DNA of 64,000 nt. Source: Calothrix sp. FI2-JRJ7. GTDB lineage: Bacteria > Cyanobacteriota > Cyanobacteriia > Cyanobacteriales > Nostocaceae. Position numbers and translations under genes: made by a program. The notes below the pieces were generated by a model. The model saw nothing but the letters and a program-made list of their open reading frames with translations. It was not told the DNA's origin and made no database searches. Location: assembly GCA_019359675.1 (NCBI GenBank), contig JAHHGX010000070.1, positions 62,001-126,000 of the forward strand, read 5' to 3'. Of the stretch, positions 53,842-63,875 are shown piece by piece (within the stretch, counting starts at the first letter, position 1; each line of letters begins with the position of its first letter).

Positions 53842-55173
53842 TCCAGCAGATTGATATAATTGGCGAACAATAGCGATAATTTTGGCGCCATAATTTCTAT
53901 CAGCAGACCAGCGACCAGATAATTGTTCAACAATAGGCGCCACACCGCGTGTTACAAATCGGAATCTGGGGTCAACAACTTCTTGTGATAACGGGTCAGA
54001 ACTAGCGTAAGCTTTGAGATGTTGAATATGTGCCCTAACACCAATACGTGCGCTTTCAAACGTAGCAGTTTCCGAACCACCTTCAACAGTACCGAGACCA
54101 GCAAAGTTATTTTGTTGAGGTTTTATATCACCACTAAAGCGCAAAAAATCAGTCTCTAAACACATTTGGCAAAAAGCAATGTCATGATTTACACCTTCGA
54201 TTCGAGCTTCTTCGATATAAAGTGAGGGGATATCGGGAAACTGTACGGAACCAGATTCATTTTTGCTACGTAAGAATATGTGTAGTTGAACTTCTGATGC
54301 TCTACCCGAACCCATAATTTCATTAATTTCTTGGTTTGAAGATGCCGACTTTAAGTTAAGTGTACGAGTTGCGCTATCCCAACCAACCGACACACCCAAA
54401 GTACGCAAGTCAACAGCTTTAACATAAGTAGCTCCTTGGTAAGTAACTCGACCGAGAGAACCTTTAGATAAATCCACTTGTAACTCGTCAGCTAAGTCAG
54501 TAGGCATATAAGCGCTACCGCTAACTAAAATTCCTCTATTGGGATAATTTTTGCTATTAATATTAATATTGATAGAAGGGTATTCTGGTTCGCTAGGTGT
54601 TCCACTTGGGTCAATGACACGACTCCAGGATATTAAACCCTCTGCAATTCCCACTGCAAAATCACGGCGCCGAGTTTGTAACAGTCTCCTATCTTCGGGA
54701 TTAGTTAAAAACCCTACCGCCATAACAAGCGCAGCAATAGATGTTTGACGGCAAAAAGCTAAACCACCTGTACCAATACTTGTATCAGGTCTAGTACCAC
54801 GATTAGGTAATTGGGAAACACGTTGAATTAAAGCTAACAATAACAAATCAGCATTAGTTTTACGTTCTGCATTATTGCCAATGAAAAATACACTAGCACC
54901 ACGTACCGAAGGATTAGGCGCCGCATCAGTTTGAATTTCGAGTGCAACATCGCGTGAATTTGCACGGGCATTAATCCAATTAATAGTACCTCGCGCGCTC
55001 AAATCATCAGGAACCGATAAAACCTGCCAATTTCGACCGCGTAACTCAGTAACTATTAAATCTCGTAGCAAAATCATTTCGCGAGCTTCTGTAGTACCCC
55101 CAGCAATAGTACCTGGGTCAATTCTTCCGTTTTCTCTACCTCCGTGTGCTGCTGAAATAAATATACGTCCCAT
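53836..55173 (-). CDS. Amidase_3-like peptidoglycan protein, probably inactive, with glucosaminidase-like end
   Basis: 445 residues without a signal peptide. Residues 1-185 are an N-acetylmuramoyl-L-alanine amidase (Amidase_3) fold: SAAHGGRENG with the first zinc His (H10) and TEARE with the Glu. The second zinc His is replaced (ALEIQTDAA, Q81), and the catalytic Glu of active enzymes is Ala (VMAVGFLTN, A152), so hydrolysis is doubtful. Residues about 200-290 resemble a copper-amine-oxidase-like stalk. The end (GVNHDIAFCQMCLETDFLRFSGDIKP and QNNFAGLG) matches a glucosaminidase domain. ATG at 55173. Confidence 0.85.
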   Translation of the reverse strand: MGRIFISAAHGGRENGRIDPGTIAGGTTEAREMILLRDLIVTELRGRNWQVLSVPDDLSARGTINWINARANSRDVALEIQTDAAPNPSVRGASVFFIGNNAERKTNADLLLLALIQRVSQLPNRGTRPDTSIGTGGLAFCRQTSIAALVMAVGFLTNPEDRRLLQTRRRDFAVGIAEGLISWSRVIDPSGTPSEPEYPSINININSKNYPNRGILVSGSAYMPTDLADELQVDLSKGSLGRVTYQGATYVKAVDLRTLGVSVGWDSATRTLNLKSASSNQEINEIMGSGRASEVQLHIFLRSKNESGSVQFPDIPSLYIEEARIEGVNHDIAFCQMCLETDFLRFSGDIKPQQNNFAGLGTVEGGSETATFESARIGVRAHIQHLKAYASSDPLSQEVVDPRFRFVTRGVAPIVEQLSGRWSADRNYGAKIIAIVRQLYQSAGL

Positions 55174-55225
55174 TTCTCAGTATTTCCTTTGCTAAAATCT
55201 AGGTACAGGCAATTAGTTATATCAT

Positions 55226-55334
55226 TTCAGAATTCAGAATTCAGAATTCAGAATCGTAACTTCACGCCTCCTACCTCCTGACTCCTGACCCCCTCCTACC
55301 TCCTGACCCCCTCCTACCTCCTGACTCCTGACCC
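55226..55334. repeat. Short tandem repeats before dnaG
   Basis: TTCAGAA units (four, 55226-55254) followed by about three CCTCCTACCTCCTGAC units up to 55334, immediately before the dnaG ATG at 55336. The pyrimidine run could affect initiation, since no purine-rich ribosome binding site remains. Confidence 0.7.
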
Positions 55335-55335
55335 T

Positions 55336-57267
55336 ATGCAAATCCCTCGCTTACACCCCGATACAGTAGAAGAAGTCAAACAACGAGCTGATATATATGA
55401 TGTCGTCTCAGAATATGTTGTTTTACGTAAGCGTGGCAAAGATTATGTAGGGTTATGTCCTTTCCACGATGAGAAAAGCCCTAGTTTTACAGTTGCCCCA
55501 ACCAAGCAAATGTACTATTGCTTTGGTTGTCAAGCAGCAGGGAATTCAATCAAGTTCATGATGGATTTGCAAAAGCGCTCATTTTCGGAGGTAGTATTAG
55601 ACTTAGCGCGTCGCTACCAAATTTCAGTAAAAACGCTTGCACCCGAACAAAGACAAGAATTAGAGCGTCAAATATCCCTACGTGAGCAGTTACATCAAGT
55701 TTTAGCACTGAGCGCGCAATTTTACCAACATGCGCTCAAAAATTCAGGTGGTGGCGCCTTAGATTATTTACAGAATAAGCGAAAATTAAGTCCAGAAATA
55801 ATCCAGCAGTTTGGTTTAGGGTATGCACCACAGGGTTGGGAGACTTTATATAGATATTTAGTCGAAGACAAGCATTATCCTGTACAGTTAGTGGAAAAAG
55901 CAGGTTTAATCAAACCTCGTAAAGAAGGAAGCGGGTATTACGATGTATTTCGCGACAGGATAATAATTCCGATTCGCGATGTGATGGGGCGTGTGATAGC
56001 TTTTGGTGGTAGAACAATGGGGGATGAGCAACCAAAGTATTTAAATTCCCCAGAAACAGAATTATTTAGTAAAGGTAAAAACTTATTTGCACTTGATGCC
56101 GCTAAAAATGGCATATCACAATTTGACTCTGTTGTGGTAGTAGAAGGATATTTTGATGCCATAGCGCTTCATGCTGCTGGAATAAATAATGCTGTTGCAT
56201 CGCTTGGAACTGCATTAAGTATCGAACAAGTCAAATTAGCACTACGATATACTGAGTCAAAGCAACTAGTTCTCAACTTCGATGCAGATAAAGCAGGTAC
56301 AAATGCAGCAGAACGTGCCATAGGGGAAATAGCTGACTTAGCATATAGAGGAGAAGTACAGCTTAAAATTCTCAATATTCCAGATGGTAAAGACGCAGAT
56401 GAATATTTACACACCCATTCAAGCCAAGAATATCAGCAATTATTAGCACAGGCGCCGCTATGGTTAAACTGGCAAATTGAGCAAACCATCAAAGATAAAG
56501 ACCTAAAACTTGCAGTAGACTACCAACAAGCATCGCAACAAATCGTAAAATTACTTAAAAAGATAGTCAACTTAGACACACGTTCGTATTACGTAACATA
56601 CTGTGCAGAAATTCTGAGTTTAGGAAACGCGCAGTTAGTACCTTTGCGAATAGAAAACTTACTAACACAAATAACATCGAGCGCAAATTCGGCACCTAAT
56701 AAAAGTCCAATAAATCGTGCTAGTATACCAAATAATAAAGAAACAGACAAATCAAAACCCAGGATAGAAAAAAGCTTACTAGAAAAAGCAGAAGGGTTGG
56801 TGCTACAAATATTTCTACATTGTCCAGGGCAACGACAAAACATAGTAGACATTATAGATAAACGCGACTTGCAATTTAGCCACTCGCACCATCGGTTCCT
56901 GTGGCAAAAAATTCTAAGAGTATTAGAAGAAACATCAGACGAATATAATTCTGCTGTAATATCAAAATTACAAGATGCATGTCTAGAGAATCCAGAAGAA
57001 ACGGCGCCAGTTACACACTTATTTCATTTAACACCACAAACCAAATCAGAGATATTACGGGCACAGCAAGTAATTAAAGCAGCAATTGCCTGCATGGAAA
57101 TAGCCATGTGTGAAAAGTGCGTACAACATTACAAAGAACTTTGGCAATCAATAGACCCAGAAGTAGACCGTGAAAGACACGAGTATTATTTTCAGAAATA
57201 CTTTGAAGAAAGAATGAAACTACGAGAGCTAGAAAAACAACGGCAGTTCTCAATACTTGATTTATAA
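55336..57267 (+). CDS. dnaG: DNA primase
   Basis: A 643-residue bacterial primase that lays RNA primers at the fork. Zinc-binding domain CPFHDEKSPSFTV with CFGC, RNA polymerase domain FGLGYAPQGWETLYRYL, VFRDRIIIPIRDVMGRVIAFGGR, TOPRIM VVVEGYFDAIAL and LNFDADKAGTNAAERA, and a C-terminal helical region for DnaB interaction. Complete. The start lies directly after the TCCTAC tandem repeats with no obvious ribosome binding site. Confidence 0.96.
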   Translation: MQIPRLHPDTVEEVKQRADIYDVVSEYVVLRKRGKDYVGLCPFHDEKSPSFTVAPTKQMYYCFGCQAAGNSIKFMMDLQKRSFSEVVLDLARRYQISVKTLAPEQRQELERQISLREQLHQVLALSAQFYQHALKNSGGGALDYLQNKRKLSPEIIQQFGLGYAPQGWETLYRYLVEDKHYPVQLVEKAGLIKPRKEGSGYYDVFRDRIIIPIRDVMGRVIAFGGRTMGDEQPKYLNSPETELFSKGKNLFALDAAKNGISQFDSVVVVEGYFDAIALHAAGINNAVASLGTALSIEQVKLALRYTESKQLVLNFDADKAGTNAAERAIGEIADLAYRGEVQLKILNIPDGKDADEYLHTHSSQEYQQLLAQAPLWLNWQIEQTIKDKDLKLAVDYQQASQQIVKLLKKIVNLDTRSYYVTYCAEILSLGNAQLVPLRIENLLTQITSSANSAPNKSPINRASIPNNKETDKSKPRIEKSLLEKAEGLVLQIFLHCPGQRQNIVDIIDKRDLQFSHSHHRFLWQKILRVLEETSDEYNSAVISKLQDACLENPEETAPVTHLFHLTPQTKSEILRAQQVIKAAIACMEIAMCEKCVQHYKELWQSIDPEVDRERHEYYFQKYFEERMKLRELEKQRQFSILDL

Positions 57268-57311
57268 ATCTCTCTGTGTACTAATAGTCTCTGTGGTAAT
57301 AAAATGATGTA

Positions 57312-58583
57312 ATGATTACTGTTAAATCTTTATCTACCAAAGTCACCCAAGTCACAAACGGGCTAATGTTTCCTGCTACGATGTGGTTTGCAAGTCGTAC
57401 ATTGATATTAGTGGCAATGCAGCTAGTGGCGCCATTACTACCAGCACCACATAAAGGAGTTGCCGCAACATTTGGGTTAGGGGTCTTTTCAGGTTGGGAT
57501 AGCGGACATTACCATGATATTGCGACTTCAGGGTACCATTACATCAACGGTAGAGGAAATGTTGTATTTTTTCCTCTTTATTCGTTGATAGTACGCGCGC
57601 TAATGAATATTGGCTTATCTTTTGAAGTTGCGGGTATATTAGTTAGCAACCTAGCATTTTTGCTATTTTTATACGTATTGTATCTTTGGCTATATCAATA
57701 TCAAGGTGAAAAAGTCGCGCGTTGGACTGTTGCACTTGCTGCGTTATTTCCATTATCAATATTCACAGCAACAATATATACAGAGGCATTATATTTATTA
57801 CTTAGTACAGCAGCATTGCGAGCATTTGACCAAAATAAATATACTCAAACAGCAATATTCGGCGCCTTAGCAACAGCAACACGTCCCACAGGGTTAGCAT
57901 TAATACCTGGGTTTTTGTTAGCAGCATGGAAACAAAATAAATCACCAAAAGCTTACTTAGCAGGACTTTTAACGAGTGTAGGAGTAGTTAGTTTCAGTAT
58001 TTATTGTGCAGTACAGCATGGAGACCCGCTTGCATTTATTCATGCTCAAAAAGCTTGGCGCCCAAACCCAGGCTTTGACTGGCAGACATGGTGGAAAATG
58101 CTAATGCAAATTACCGTGGGAATGCGGAATTACAAACATGGAGGTATTAAAGATATTACCCATCCTTTGGTATTTTTAATTATAGTAGGATGTAGTTATT
58201 TGCTGTGGCGCCATCGAAATAAATTTAGTGCAGCAAAGGTTGATTATGGTTTTGGAATATTATTCTTGGGTTTATGGTTACTAGCAGGAGACCCCGTAAT
58301 AAATACTTCAGTATTTATAGTGAGTATTTTTCTACTTTGGCACTACCGTAGTGAATTAACTCCTGTAACCTTATTTTATGGTTTATGTGGCATGGCAATG
58401 CTGTTATTATCAGGTGGAACTATTTCGCTTTCGCGTCTTGTTTACGGTATTGTCCCCACAATAATGGCATATGGTATTTTTCTCGCGCGTCATCCGCGTT
58501 GGGGCTATATGAGTATAGGATTTTTCACAATACTATTATTTATTTTCAGTATACGTTTTGCACAAGACCTTTGGGTCGGGTAA
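57312..58583 (+). CDS. PIG-V-like membrane mannosyltransferase
   Basis: A 423-residue polytopic membrane protein with about ten hydrophobic segments. The loop FSGWDSGHYHDIATSGY (a WDxxHY signature) and VVFFPLYSLIVRAL, then TATIYTEALYLLLSTAAL and LATATRPTGLALIPG, resemble PIG-V/GT-C dolichyl- or polyprenyl-phosphate mannosyltransferases. It probably moves mannose from a lipid carrier onto an outer glycan. ATG 44 bases after dnaG, possible cotranscription. The stop TAA overlaps the start of the inverted repeat flanking ilvD by a few bases only. Confidence 0.8.
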   Translation: MITVKSLSTKVTQVTNGLMFPATMWFASRTLILVAMQLVAPLLPAPHKGVAATFGLGVFSGWDSGHYHDIATSGYHYINGRGNVVFFPLYSLIVRALMNIGLSFEVAGILVSNLAFLLFLYVLYLWLYQYQGEKVARWTVALAALFPLSIFTATIYTEALYLLLSTAALRAFDQNKYTQTAIFGALATATRPTGLALIPGFLLAAWKQNKSPKAYLAGLLTSVGVVSFSIYCAVQHGDPLAFIHAQKAWRPNPGFDWQTWWKMLMQITVGMRNYKHGGIKDITHPLVFLIIVGCSYLLWRHRNKFSAAKVDYGFGILFLGLWLLAGDPVINTSVFIVSIFLLWHYRSELTPVTLFYGLCGMAMLLLSGGTISLSRLVYGIVPTIMAYGIFLARHPRWGYMSIGFFTILLFIFSIRFAQDLWVG

Positions 58584-58585
58584 TG

Positions 58586-58614
58586 GCAACGGATGAACAC
58601 GGATGTAACGGATA
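58586..58614 (+). repeat. Left 29-bp inverted repeat flanking ilvD
   Basis: GCAACGGATGAACACGGATG...GGATA; the exact reverse complement is at 60645-60673. Both lie just outside ilvD, about 2.06 kb apart. A related imperfect pair is at 16000-16079. Confidence 0.85.
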
Positions 58615-58664
58615 TAAGAACATCTTCGATTAAACTTGAACTATTAATAACCTTTAGATACGTC

Positions 58665-60509
58665 ATGCCTACCTATCGATCCAAAACCTCCACTCAGGGA
58701 CGTAATATGGCTGGTGCCCGCGCGCTTTGGCGTGCCACCGGAATGCATACAGCAGATTTCGAGAAGCCAATAATTGCAGTCGCTAACTCCTTTACCCAAT
58801 TTGTACCCGGACACGTTCACCTGAAGGATTTGGGTCAATTAGTGTGCCGTGAGATTGAAGCCGCTGGTGGTGTGGCCAAGGAATTCAACACTATTGCAGT
58901 GGATGATGGCATCGCTATGGGTCATGACGGGATGCTCTACAGCCTGCCCTCGCGCGAGATCATCGCTGATTCGGTCGAGTACATGGTCAACGCTCATTGT
59001 GCCGATGCCTTGGTGTGCATTTCCAACTGTGACAAAATCACCCCTGGTATGTTAATGGCAGCCCTACGTCTTAACATTCCCACAGTATTTGTCTCCGGTG
59101 GTCCTATGGAAGCTGGCAAAACTAAGCTCTCAGAACACAAACTAGACTTGGTGGATGCTATGGTGGTTGCTGCGGACGACAGTATCAGCGACGAGGTTGC
59201 CGAAGAATATGAGCGTTCCGCGTGCCCAACGTGTGGCTCTTGCTCTGGCATGTTCACCGCAAATTCTATGAACTGTTTAACCGAGGCTATCGGCCTCGCC
59301 TTACCAGGCAACGGCACCGTACTCGCAACCCATTTCGACCGTAAGGAGCTGTTCCTCAACGCCGCGCGGACTATTGTCAGTATTACCCGACGCTACTACG
59401 AGCAGGACGATGAATCGATACTGCCACGCTCGATAGCCAGTTTTAAAGCGTTTGAAAATGCCATGACGCTGGACATCGCTATGGGCGGCTCCACCAACAC
59501 CATTCTGCACTTGCTTGCTGCCGCACATGAAGCCAATGTCAATTTTAGCTTGACCGACATCGACCGCCTCTCGCGTAAAGTTCCACAATTTTGCAAGGTG
59601 GCGCCTAATACACCCAAGTATCATATTGAGGATGTCCACCGTGCCGGGGGCATCTACAGCATTCTCGGCGAGCTAGATCGTGCCGGACTCCTCCATACAG
59701 ATTTACCAACAGTCCACAGTAAAACTCTTTCTGAAGCGCTCGATCACTGGGATATAATGCGTACCAACTCAGAAGCCGTCCACACCTTCTTCAAGGCTGG
59801 CCCTGCGGGTATTCCAACTCAGCAAGCTTTCAGTCAATCGACCCGTTGGCCCTCACTCGATCTAGATCGAGAAAACGGCTGTATCCGCAGCATTAAAAAC
59901 GCCTTTAGCACCGAGGGTGGACTTGCAGTGCTATACGGCAACCTCGCCGAACGCGGTTGTATTGTGAAGACGGCAGGTGTTGACGAAAGCATTCACGTGT
60001 TTAAAGGTAAAGCACGCATTTATGAAAGTCAGGATACCGCTGTCAAAGGAATTCTTAGCGACGAAGTGGAACCGGGCGACGTGGTGATCATTCGCTATGA
60101 AGGTCCGCGTGGTGGGCCTGGTATGCAGGAAATGCTGTATCCAACAAGTTACATTAAATCCAAGGGTTTGGGCAAAGTTTGTGCATTATTGACCGATGGT
60201 CGCTTCTCAGGCGGTACATCGGGTCTCTCGATTGGTCATGCTTCTCCAGAAGCGGCAGCAGGCGGCAACATAGCTTTAGTTCGCGACGGCGACTTAATCC
60301 TGATTGACATCCCCAATCGCAGCATTAATGTAGATATCTCGGCTTCGGAATTAGCCAACCGTCGCGCTGCAATGCAAGCAAAAGGTAAAGAAGCCTGGAA
60401 GCCTGAACAAAAGAGGCAACGTCGGGTAACAGCAGCACTCAAAGCTTATGCATTGCTGGCAACTAGTGCGGATCAAGGCGCAGTACGAAACCTGGAAATG
60501 CTTGAGTAG
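58665..60509 (+). CDS. ilvD: Dihydroxy-acid dehydratase, foreign-looking
   Basis: 614 residues from the ATG at 58665 ([21 protein letters not shown]); the frame starts at 58593 inside the left inverted repeat. It dehydrates dihydroxy-isovalerate and dihydroxy-methylvalerate in valine, leucine and isoleucine synthesis. Iron-sulfur and Mg sites: [39 protein letters not shown] and [15 protein letters not shown]. The [27 protein letters not shown] start and length match the long proteobacterial form rather than what I recall of cyanobacterial IlvD. G+C is higher than its neighbours (32 of 60 bases at 58861-58920 against 23 of 60 at 58201-58260). Probably transferred. Confidence 0.96.
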   Translation: MPTYRSKTSTQGRNMAGARALWRATGMHTADFEKPIIAVANSFTQFVPGHVHLKDLGQLVCREIEAAGGVAKEFNTIAVDDGIAMGHDGMLYSLPSREIIADSVEYMVNAHCADALVCISNCDKITPGMLMAALRLNIPTVFVSGGPMEAGKTKLSEHKLDLVDAMVVAADDSISDEVAEEYERSACPTCGSCSGMFTANSMNCLTEAIGLALPGNGTVLATHFDRKELFLNAARTIVSITRRYYEQDDESILPRSIASFKAFENAMTLDIAMGGSTNTILHLLAAAHEANVNFSLTDIDRLSRKVPQFCKVAPNTPKYHIEDVHRAGGIYSILGELDRAGLLHTDLPTVHSKTLSEALDHWDIMRTNSEAVHTFFKAGPAGIPTQQAFSQSTRWPSLDLDRENGCIRSIKNAFSTEGGLAVLYGNLAERGCIVKTAGVDESIHVFKGKARIYESQDTAVKGILSDEVEPGDVVIIRYEGPRGGPGMQEMLYPTSYIKSKGLGKVCALLTDGRFSGGTSGLSIGHASPEAAAGGNIALVRDGDLILIDIPNRSINVDISASELANRRAAMQAKGKEAWKPEQKRQRRVTAALKAYALLATSADQGAVRNLEMLE

Positions 60510-60829
60510 GAAAATAAGCATACAGGCGCCGCTCCTCCAAATCTCTTAACTTTTATTTCTGTGGACTCTGTGTCTCTGTGGTAAAAAAATACCACCAAAA
60601 CTAATGACACAGACCACGCTCCTCACAGTTTGTAACCAATAAATTATCCGTTACATCCGTGTTCATCCGTTGCAAATTAACCCCCAAGTTTATATTTATC
60701 ACGAGCGCACAAGCGTACTGAAAGATTCTACCCTTCGGGAAAACTACCCTTCGGGAAAACTACGTTTACGTTTACGCTGCGCTCAGAATGACAATTAATA
60801 TTTATTACTCAGCACTCAGCACTTTCTAC
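60510..60829. other. 320-base repeat-containing spacer
   Basis: Contains the right 29-bp inverted repeat, a CCACCAAAACTAATGACAC motif related to 32800 and 38650, and the CCCTTCGGGAAAACTACG pair (60731-60770). No gene seen. Confidence 0.6.
60645..60673 (-). repeat. Right 29-bp inverted repeat flanking ilvD
   Basis: TATCCGTTACATCCGTGTTC...TTGC, the perfect reverse complement of 58586-58614. It lies 136 bases past the ilvD stop. Confidence 0.85.
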
Positions 60830-62512
60830 CTACTTTGTAAAGCTATAAATTTTCTGCGTTTGTAAGTGTTCGTGACAAACTGAGGAAGGCGCCTTTCCAA
60901 CATCAAAAACTTCACGGTCTAGTTGTACTTGTAGGTTGCTAAGTGGGTCAACACCAGGGGAAACTAAAAACTCTAGCTTTTCGATGTAAGGTAAATCTAT
61001 TAAGTTATCTAATATTTGGCTTACAGCTTGTATATAAGGATGACCTGTTTGAGAGTACCAGTCTGCTGCTGCCATGCCAGGTTGGTCAAAACCTAGGTGT
61101 ACTGCTAACGATGGTTTATCGAATAGTGCTATCGCTAATGGACGCGCGTCTTCTTGTAGTAATAAGTCTTGGGTTTTTGCTAAATACCTTAGTTTCTCTA
61201 ATCTTTCATATCTATCGGTAACACATTGCGGGTCGTCTTTCCAATGTATTGCTACTGTTAACAAATAGGTTTGCAGTAGCATATGACCGAGTTTCTCGGC
61301 TTTTGTGCTTAAGTAATAAGAGTTGTAGTCGTTTGCTTCGATTAACAACGGTACTCTGTCTACAATTTCTAAATCATAACCTTTCAAGCCAGCAATTTTA
61401 CGAGGATTGTTGGTAATTAAACGTATTTGGTGTAAACCTAAATCCATGAGAATTTGGGCGCCCATTCCGTAGTCACGCAGGTCAGCAGGAAAACCCAAAC
61501 GCTTGTTAGCTTCGACTGTATCCAACCCCATATCCTGCAATGAGTAAGCTTTGAGTTTATTAATTAACCCAATACCTCGACCTTCTTGACGTAGGTATAC
61601 AACAACACCTTTACCCGCATTTTCAATCATCTTGAGCGCTGCCTGAAGTTGCATTCTACAGTCACAACGTAGTGAACCTAGTGCATCACCTGTGAGACAT
61701 TCCGAGTGCATTCGTACCATTACTGGTTCATCAACAAAAGTGCTAGGGTCGCCTTTAACAATGGCAACGTGTTCTGTATTGTTAAGAATATAGCGGTAGC
61801 CGTAAATATTAAACTGACCAAAACTTGAAGGTAGTTTGGTGACAGTTTCGCGAACAATTAAACGGTCGTGCTGTAAGCGGTAACTAATTAAATCGGCAAT
61901 ACTAATAATTTTTAGGTTATGGTGTTTGGCGTATTCCATTAACTGAGGTAATCGCGCCATCGAACCGTTGGGATTTTGAATTTCACAAATTACACCAGCA
62001 GGATACAAGCCAGCTAACCGAGCTAAATCTACTGCTGCTTCGGTATGACCTGCACGTTTGAGAACTCCACCTTCTTTTGCCCGCAATGGGAAAATGTGAC
62101 CAGGGCGCCGTAAGTCTTCTGGTTTAGTTGCGGGGTTTAAAGCTACTTGGATAGTTCTAGCGCGGTCTTCGGCGGAGATACCAGTACTAACACCTAAATT
62201 AGGGCCTGCATCGATACTAACTGTGAATGCAGTTTGATTAGTATCTGTAATATTTCGCACCATCAAAGGCAAATCGAGTTCATCGAGACGCTCACCCATC
62301 ATTGCCAAACAAATCAAACCGCGCGCTTCGACAGCCATAAAATTAATGGTGTCAGGTGTGGCAAATTGAGCAGCGCAAATTAAATCACCCTCGTTTTCGC
62401 GGTTCTCGTCATCAACCACCACGATAGAACGACCAGCTTTTAAGTCAGCTAGGGCGGCATTAATCGGGTCAAATCTAAATTCTTGAGCTAGTTCTTCTTG
62501 ATGCTGCGACAC
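60830..62512 (-). CDS. ribBA: RibBA: DHBP synthase / GTP cyclohydrolase II
   Basis: A 560-residue bifunctional riboflavin enzyme. The N-terminal half is 3,4-dihydroxy-2-butanone-4-phosphate synthase ([41 protein letters not shown]). The middle is GTP cyclohydrolase II with the zinc triad [20 protein letters not shown] and [20 protein letters not shown]-terminal extension of about 130 residues beyond the catalytic core is usual for cyanobacterial RibBA. It makes both riboflavin precursors. Divergent from argC. Confidence 0.96.
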   Translation of the reverse strand: MSQHQEELAQEFRFDPINAALADLKAGRSIVVVDDENRENEGDLICAAQFATPDTINFMAVEARGLICLAMMGERLDELDLPLMVRNITDTNQTAFTVSIDAGPNLGVSTGISAEDRARTIQVALNPATKPEDLRRPGHIFPLRAKEGGVLKRAGHTEAAVDLARLAGLYPAGVICEIQNPNGSMARLPQLMEYAKHHNLKIISIADLISYRLQHDRLIVRETVTKLPSSFGQFNIYGYRYILNNTEHVAIVKGDPSTFVDEPVMVRMHSECLTGDALGSLRCDCRMQLQAALKMIENAGKGVVVYLRQEGRGIGLINKLKAYSLQDMGLDTVEANKRLGFPADLRDYGMGAQILMDLGLHQIRLITNNPRKIAGLKGYDLEIVDRVPLLIEANDYNSYYLSTKAEKLGHMLLQTYLLTVAIHWKDDPQCVTDRYERLEKLRYLAKTQDLLLQEDARPLAIALFDKPSLAVHLGFDQPGMAAADWYSQTGHPYIQAVSQILDNLIDLPYIEKLEFLVSPGVDPLSNLQVQLDREVFDVGKAPSSVCHEHLQTQKIYSFTK

Positions 62513-62683
62513 AAATGTTAATTATCCGGCGACCAATCGTAAATATCATTGTAGCTTATGATGTTAACTCACGAGTAAATTATTCTAATTCTCAGTTCTC
62601 GATTCGCGCTGTTTGCGTTTTAATACTAGAGTGAGTTTTTGACTAAACAGCAAATTACAAAAACAGATAAGGATTTTGATATT

Positions 62684-63742
62684 ATGGGTAATTCTAGGCG
62701 CGTAAGAGTTGGGATAGTTGGCGCGTCCGGTTATGGCGGAGTTCAGCTAGTGCGATTGTTAATAGACCACCCAGATGTAGAGGTAGTGTACATGGGAGGT
62801 GATAGCACTACTGGTAAAAAATTTGCGGATATTTACCCGCACCTAGCACACGCAATTAACTTGACAGTTGAGAAGGTAGACCCGGAAGTTATTGCAGAAC
62901 GTTGTGAAGTAGTGTTTCTTTCAGTTCCTAATGGTTTAGCTTGCCAAATGGCGCCTGTACTCTTGGCAAAAGGATGTAAAGTACTAGACTTAAGCGCCGA
63001 CTATAGATTTACTAATTTATCAACATACTCAGCATGGTACGGCAAAGAACGAAGCGACAATGAAACAGCATCAAAAGCCGTATATGGTTTACCAGAACTA
63101 TACCGCGAGCGCATAGCAGAAGCACAACTAGTAGGATGTCCTGGTTGCTATCCAACAGCGAGCTTACTTGCCTTATCACCACTACTTAAACAAGGATTAA
63201 TAGTACCTGAAACAGCCATTATCGACGCAAAATCTGGCACATCAGGTGGAGGACGTGAAGCCAAGGTTAATATGTTACTTGCAGAAGCAGATAACTCAAT
63301 AGCAGCATACGCTGTAGCAAAACACCGTCACACCCCAGAAATAGAGCAAATTTGTAGCGAACTAGCAGGACACGAACTAACAATCCAATTTACACCGCAC
63401 TTAGTACCAATGGTGCGCGGTATTCTCTCCACCGTCTACGCAAACCTTCGTGACCCAGGATTAGTACGTGACGACTTAATCACGATTTACCGCGCGTTCT
63501 ACCGTAATTCCCCGTGGGTCAAAATTTGTGACGCTGACACATACCCCCAAACAAAATGGGCATGTGGTAGTAACCTTTGTTACATAGGTATAGAAGTTGA
63601 CACCCGCACCGGGCGAGTTGTTGTAATGTCCGCCATCGACAACTTAATTAAAGGACAAGCCGGACAAGCAATTCAATGTATGAACCTCATGATGGGCTGG
63701 GATGAAACATTAGGACTACCCAAACTAGGCTTCTACCCCTAA
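62684..63742 (+). CDS. argC: N-acetyl-gamma-glutamyl-phosphate reductase
   Basis: 352 residues from the ATG at 62684 ([19 protein letters not shown]); AAGGA lies at about 62669. A TTG at 62639 opens the frame earlier. Third step of arginine synthesis, NADPH-dependent. NADP site [18 protein letters not shown]; catalytic Cys in [13 protein letters not shown]; the His in [15 protein letters not shown] and the conserved [14 protein letters not shown]-like segment (here [13 protein letters not shown]). Complete. Confidence 0.95.
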   Translation: MGNSRRVRVGIVGASGYGGVQLVRLLIDHPDVEVVYMGGDSTTGKKFADIYPHLAHAINLTVEKVDPEVIAERCEVVFLSVPNGLACQMAPVLLAKGCKVLDLSADYRFTNLSTYSAWYGKERSDNETASKAVYGLPELYRERIAEAQLVGCPGCYPTASLLALSPLLKQGLIVPETAIIDAKSGTSGGGREAKVNMLLAEADNSIAAYAVAKHRHTPEIEQICSELAGHELTIQFTPHLVPMVRGILSTVYANLRDPGLVRDDLITIYRAFYRNSPWVKICDADTYPQTKWACGSNLCYIGIEVDTRTGRVVVMSAIDNLIKGQAGQAIQCMNLMMGWDETLGLPKLGFYP

Positions 63743-63875
63743 TTTTAAAATTCTTGTGGCACAGAGTGGCACAGGCATCCTGCCTGTGTTACCCAACAAA
63801 TAACTTTGCATTAACACGCATTAAAGATTTTTACCACAGAGACACAGAGTACACAGAGTAATACAATATCTACTC
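63743..63875. repeat. Repeat debris after argC
   Basis: Contains GGCACAGGCATCCTGCCTGTG (63768-63788), a palindrome of the GCACAG family, and ACCACAGAGACACAGAG (63831-63847), a widespread low-complexity repeat in cyanobacterial genomes. No gene. Confidence 0.55.

Noticed and set aside
59301-59639. Minus-strand frames of 70-120 codons inside ilvD
   Set aside because: Long antisense frames are expected in this higher-G+C gene; no start context or domains.
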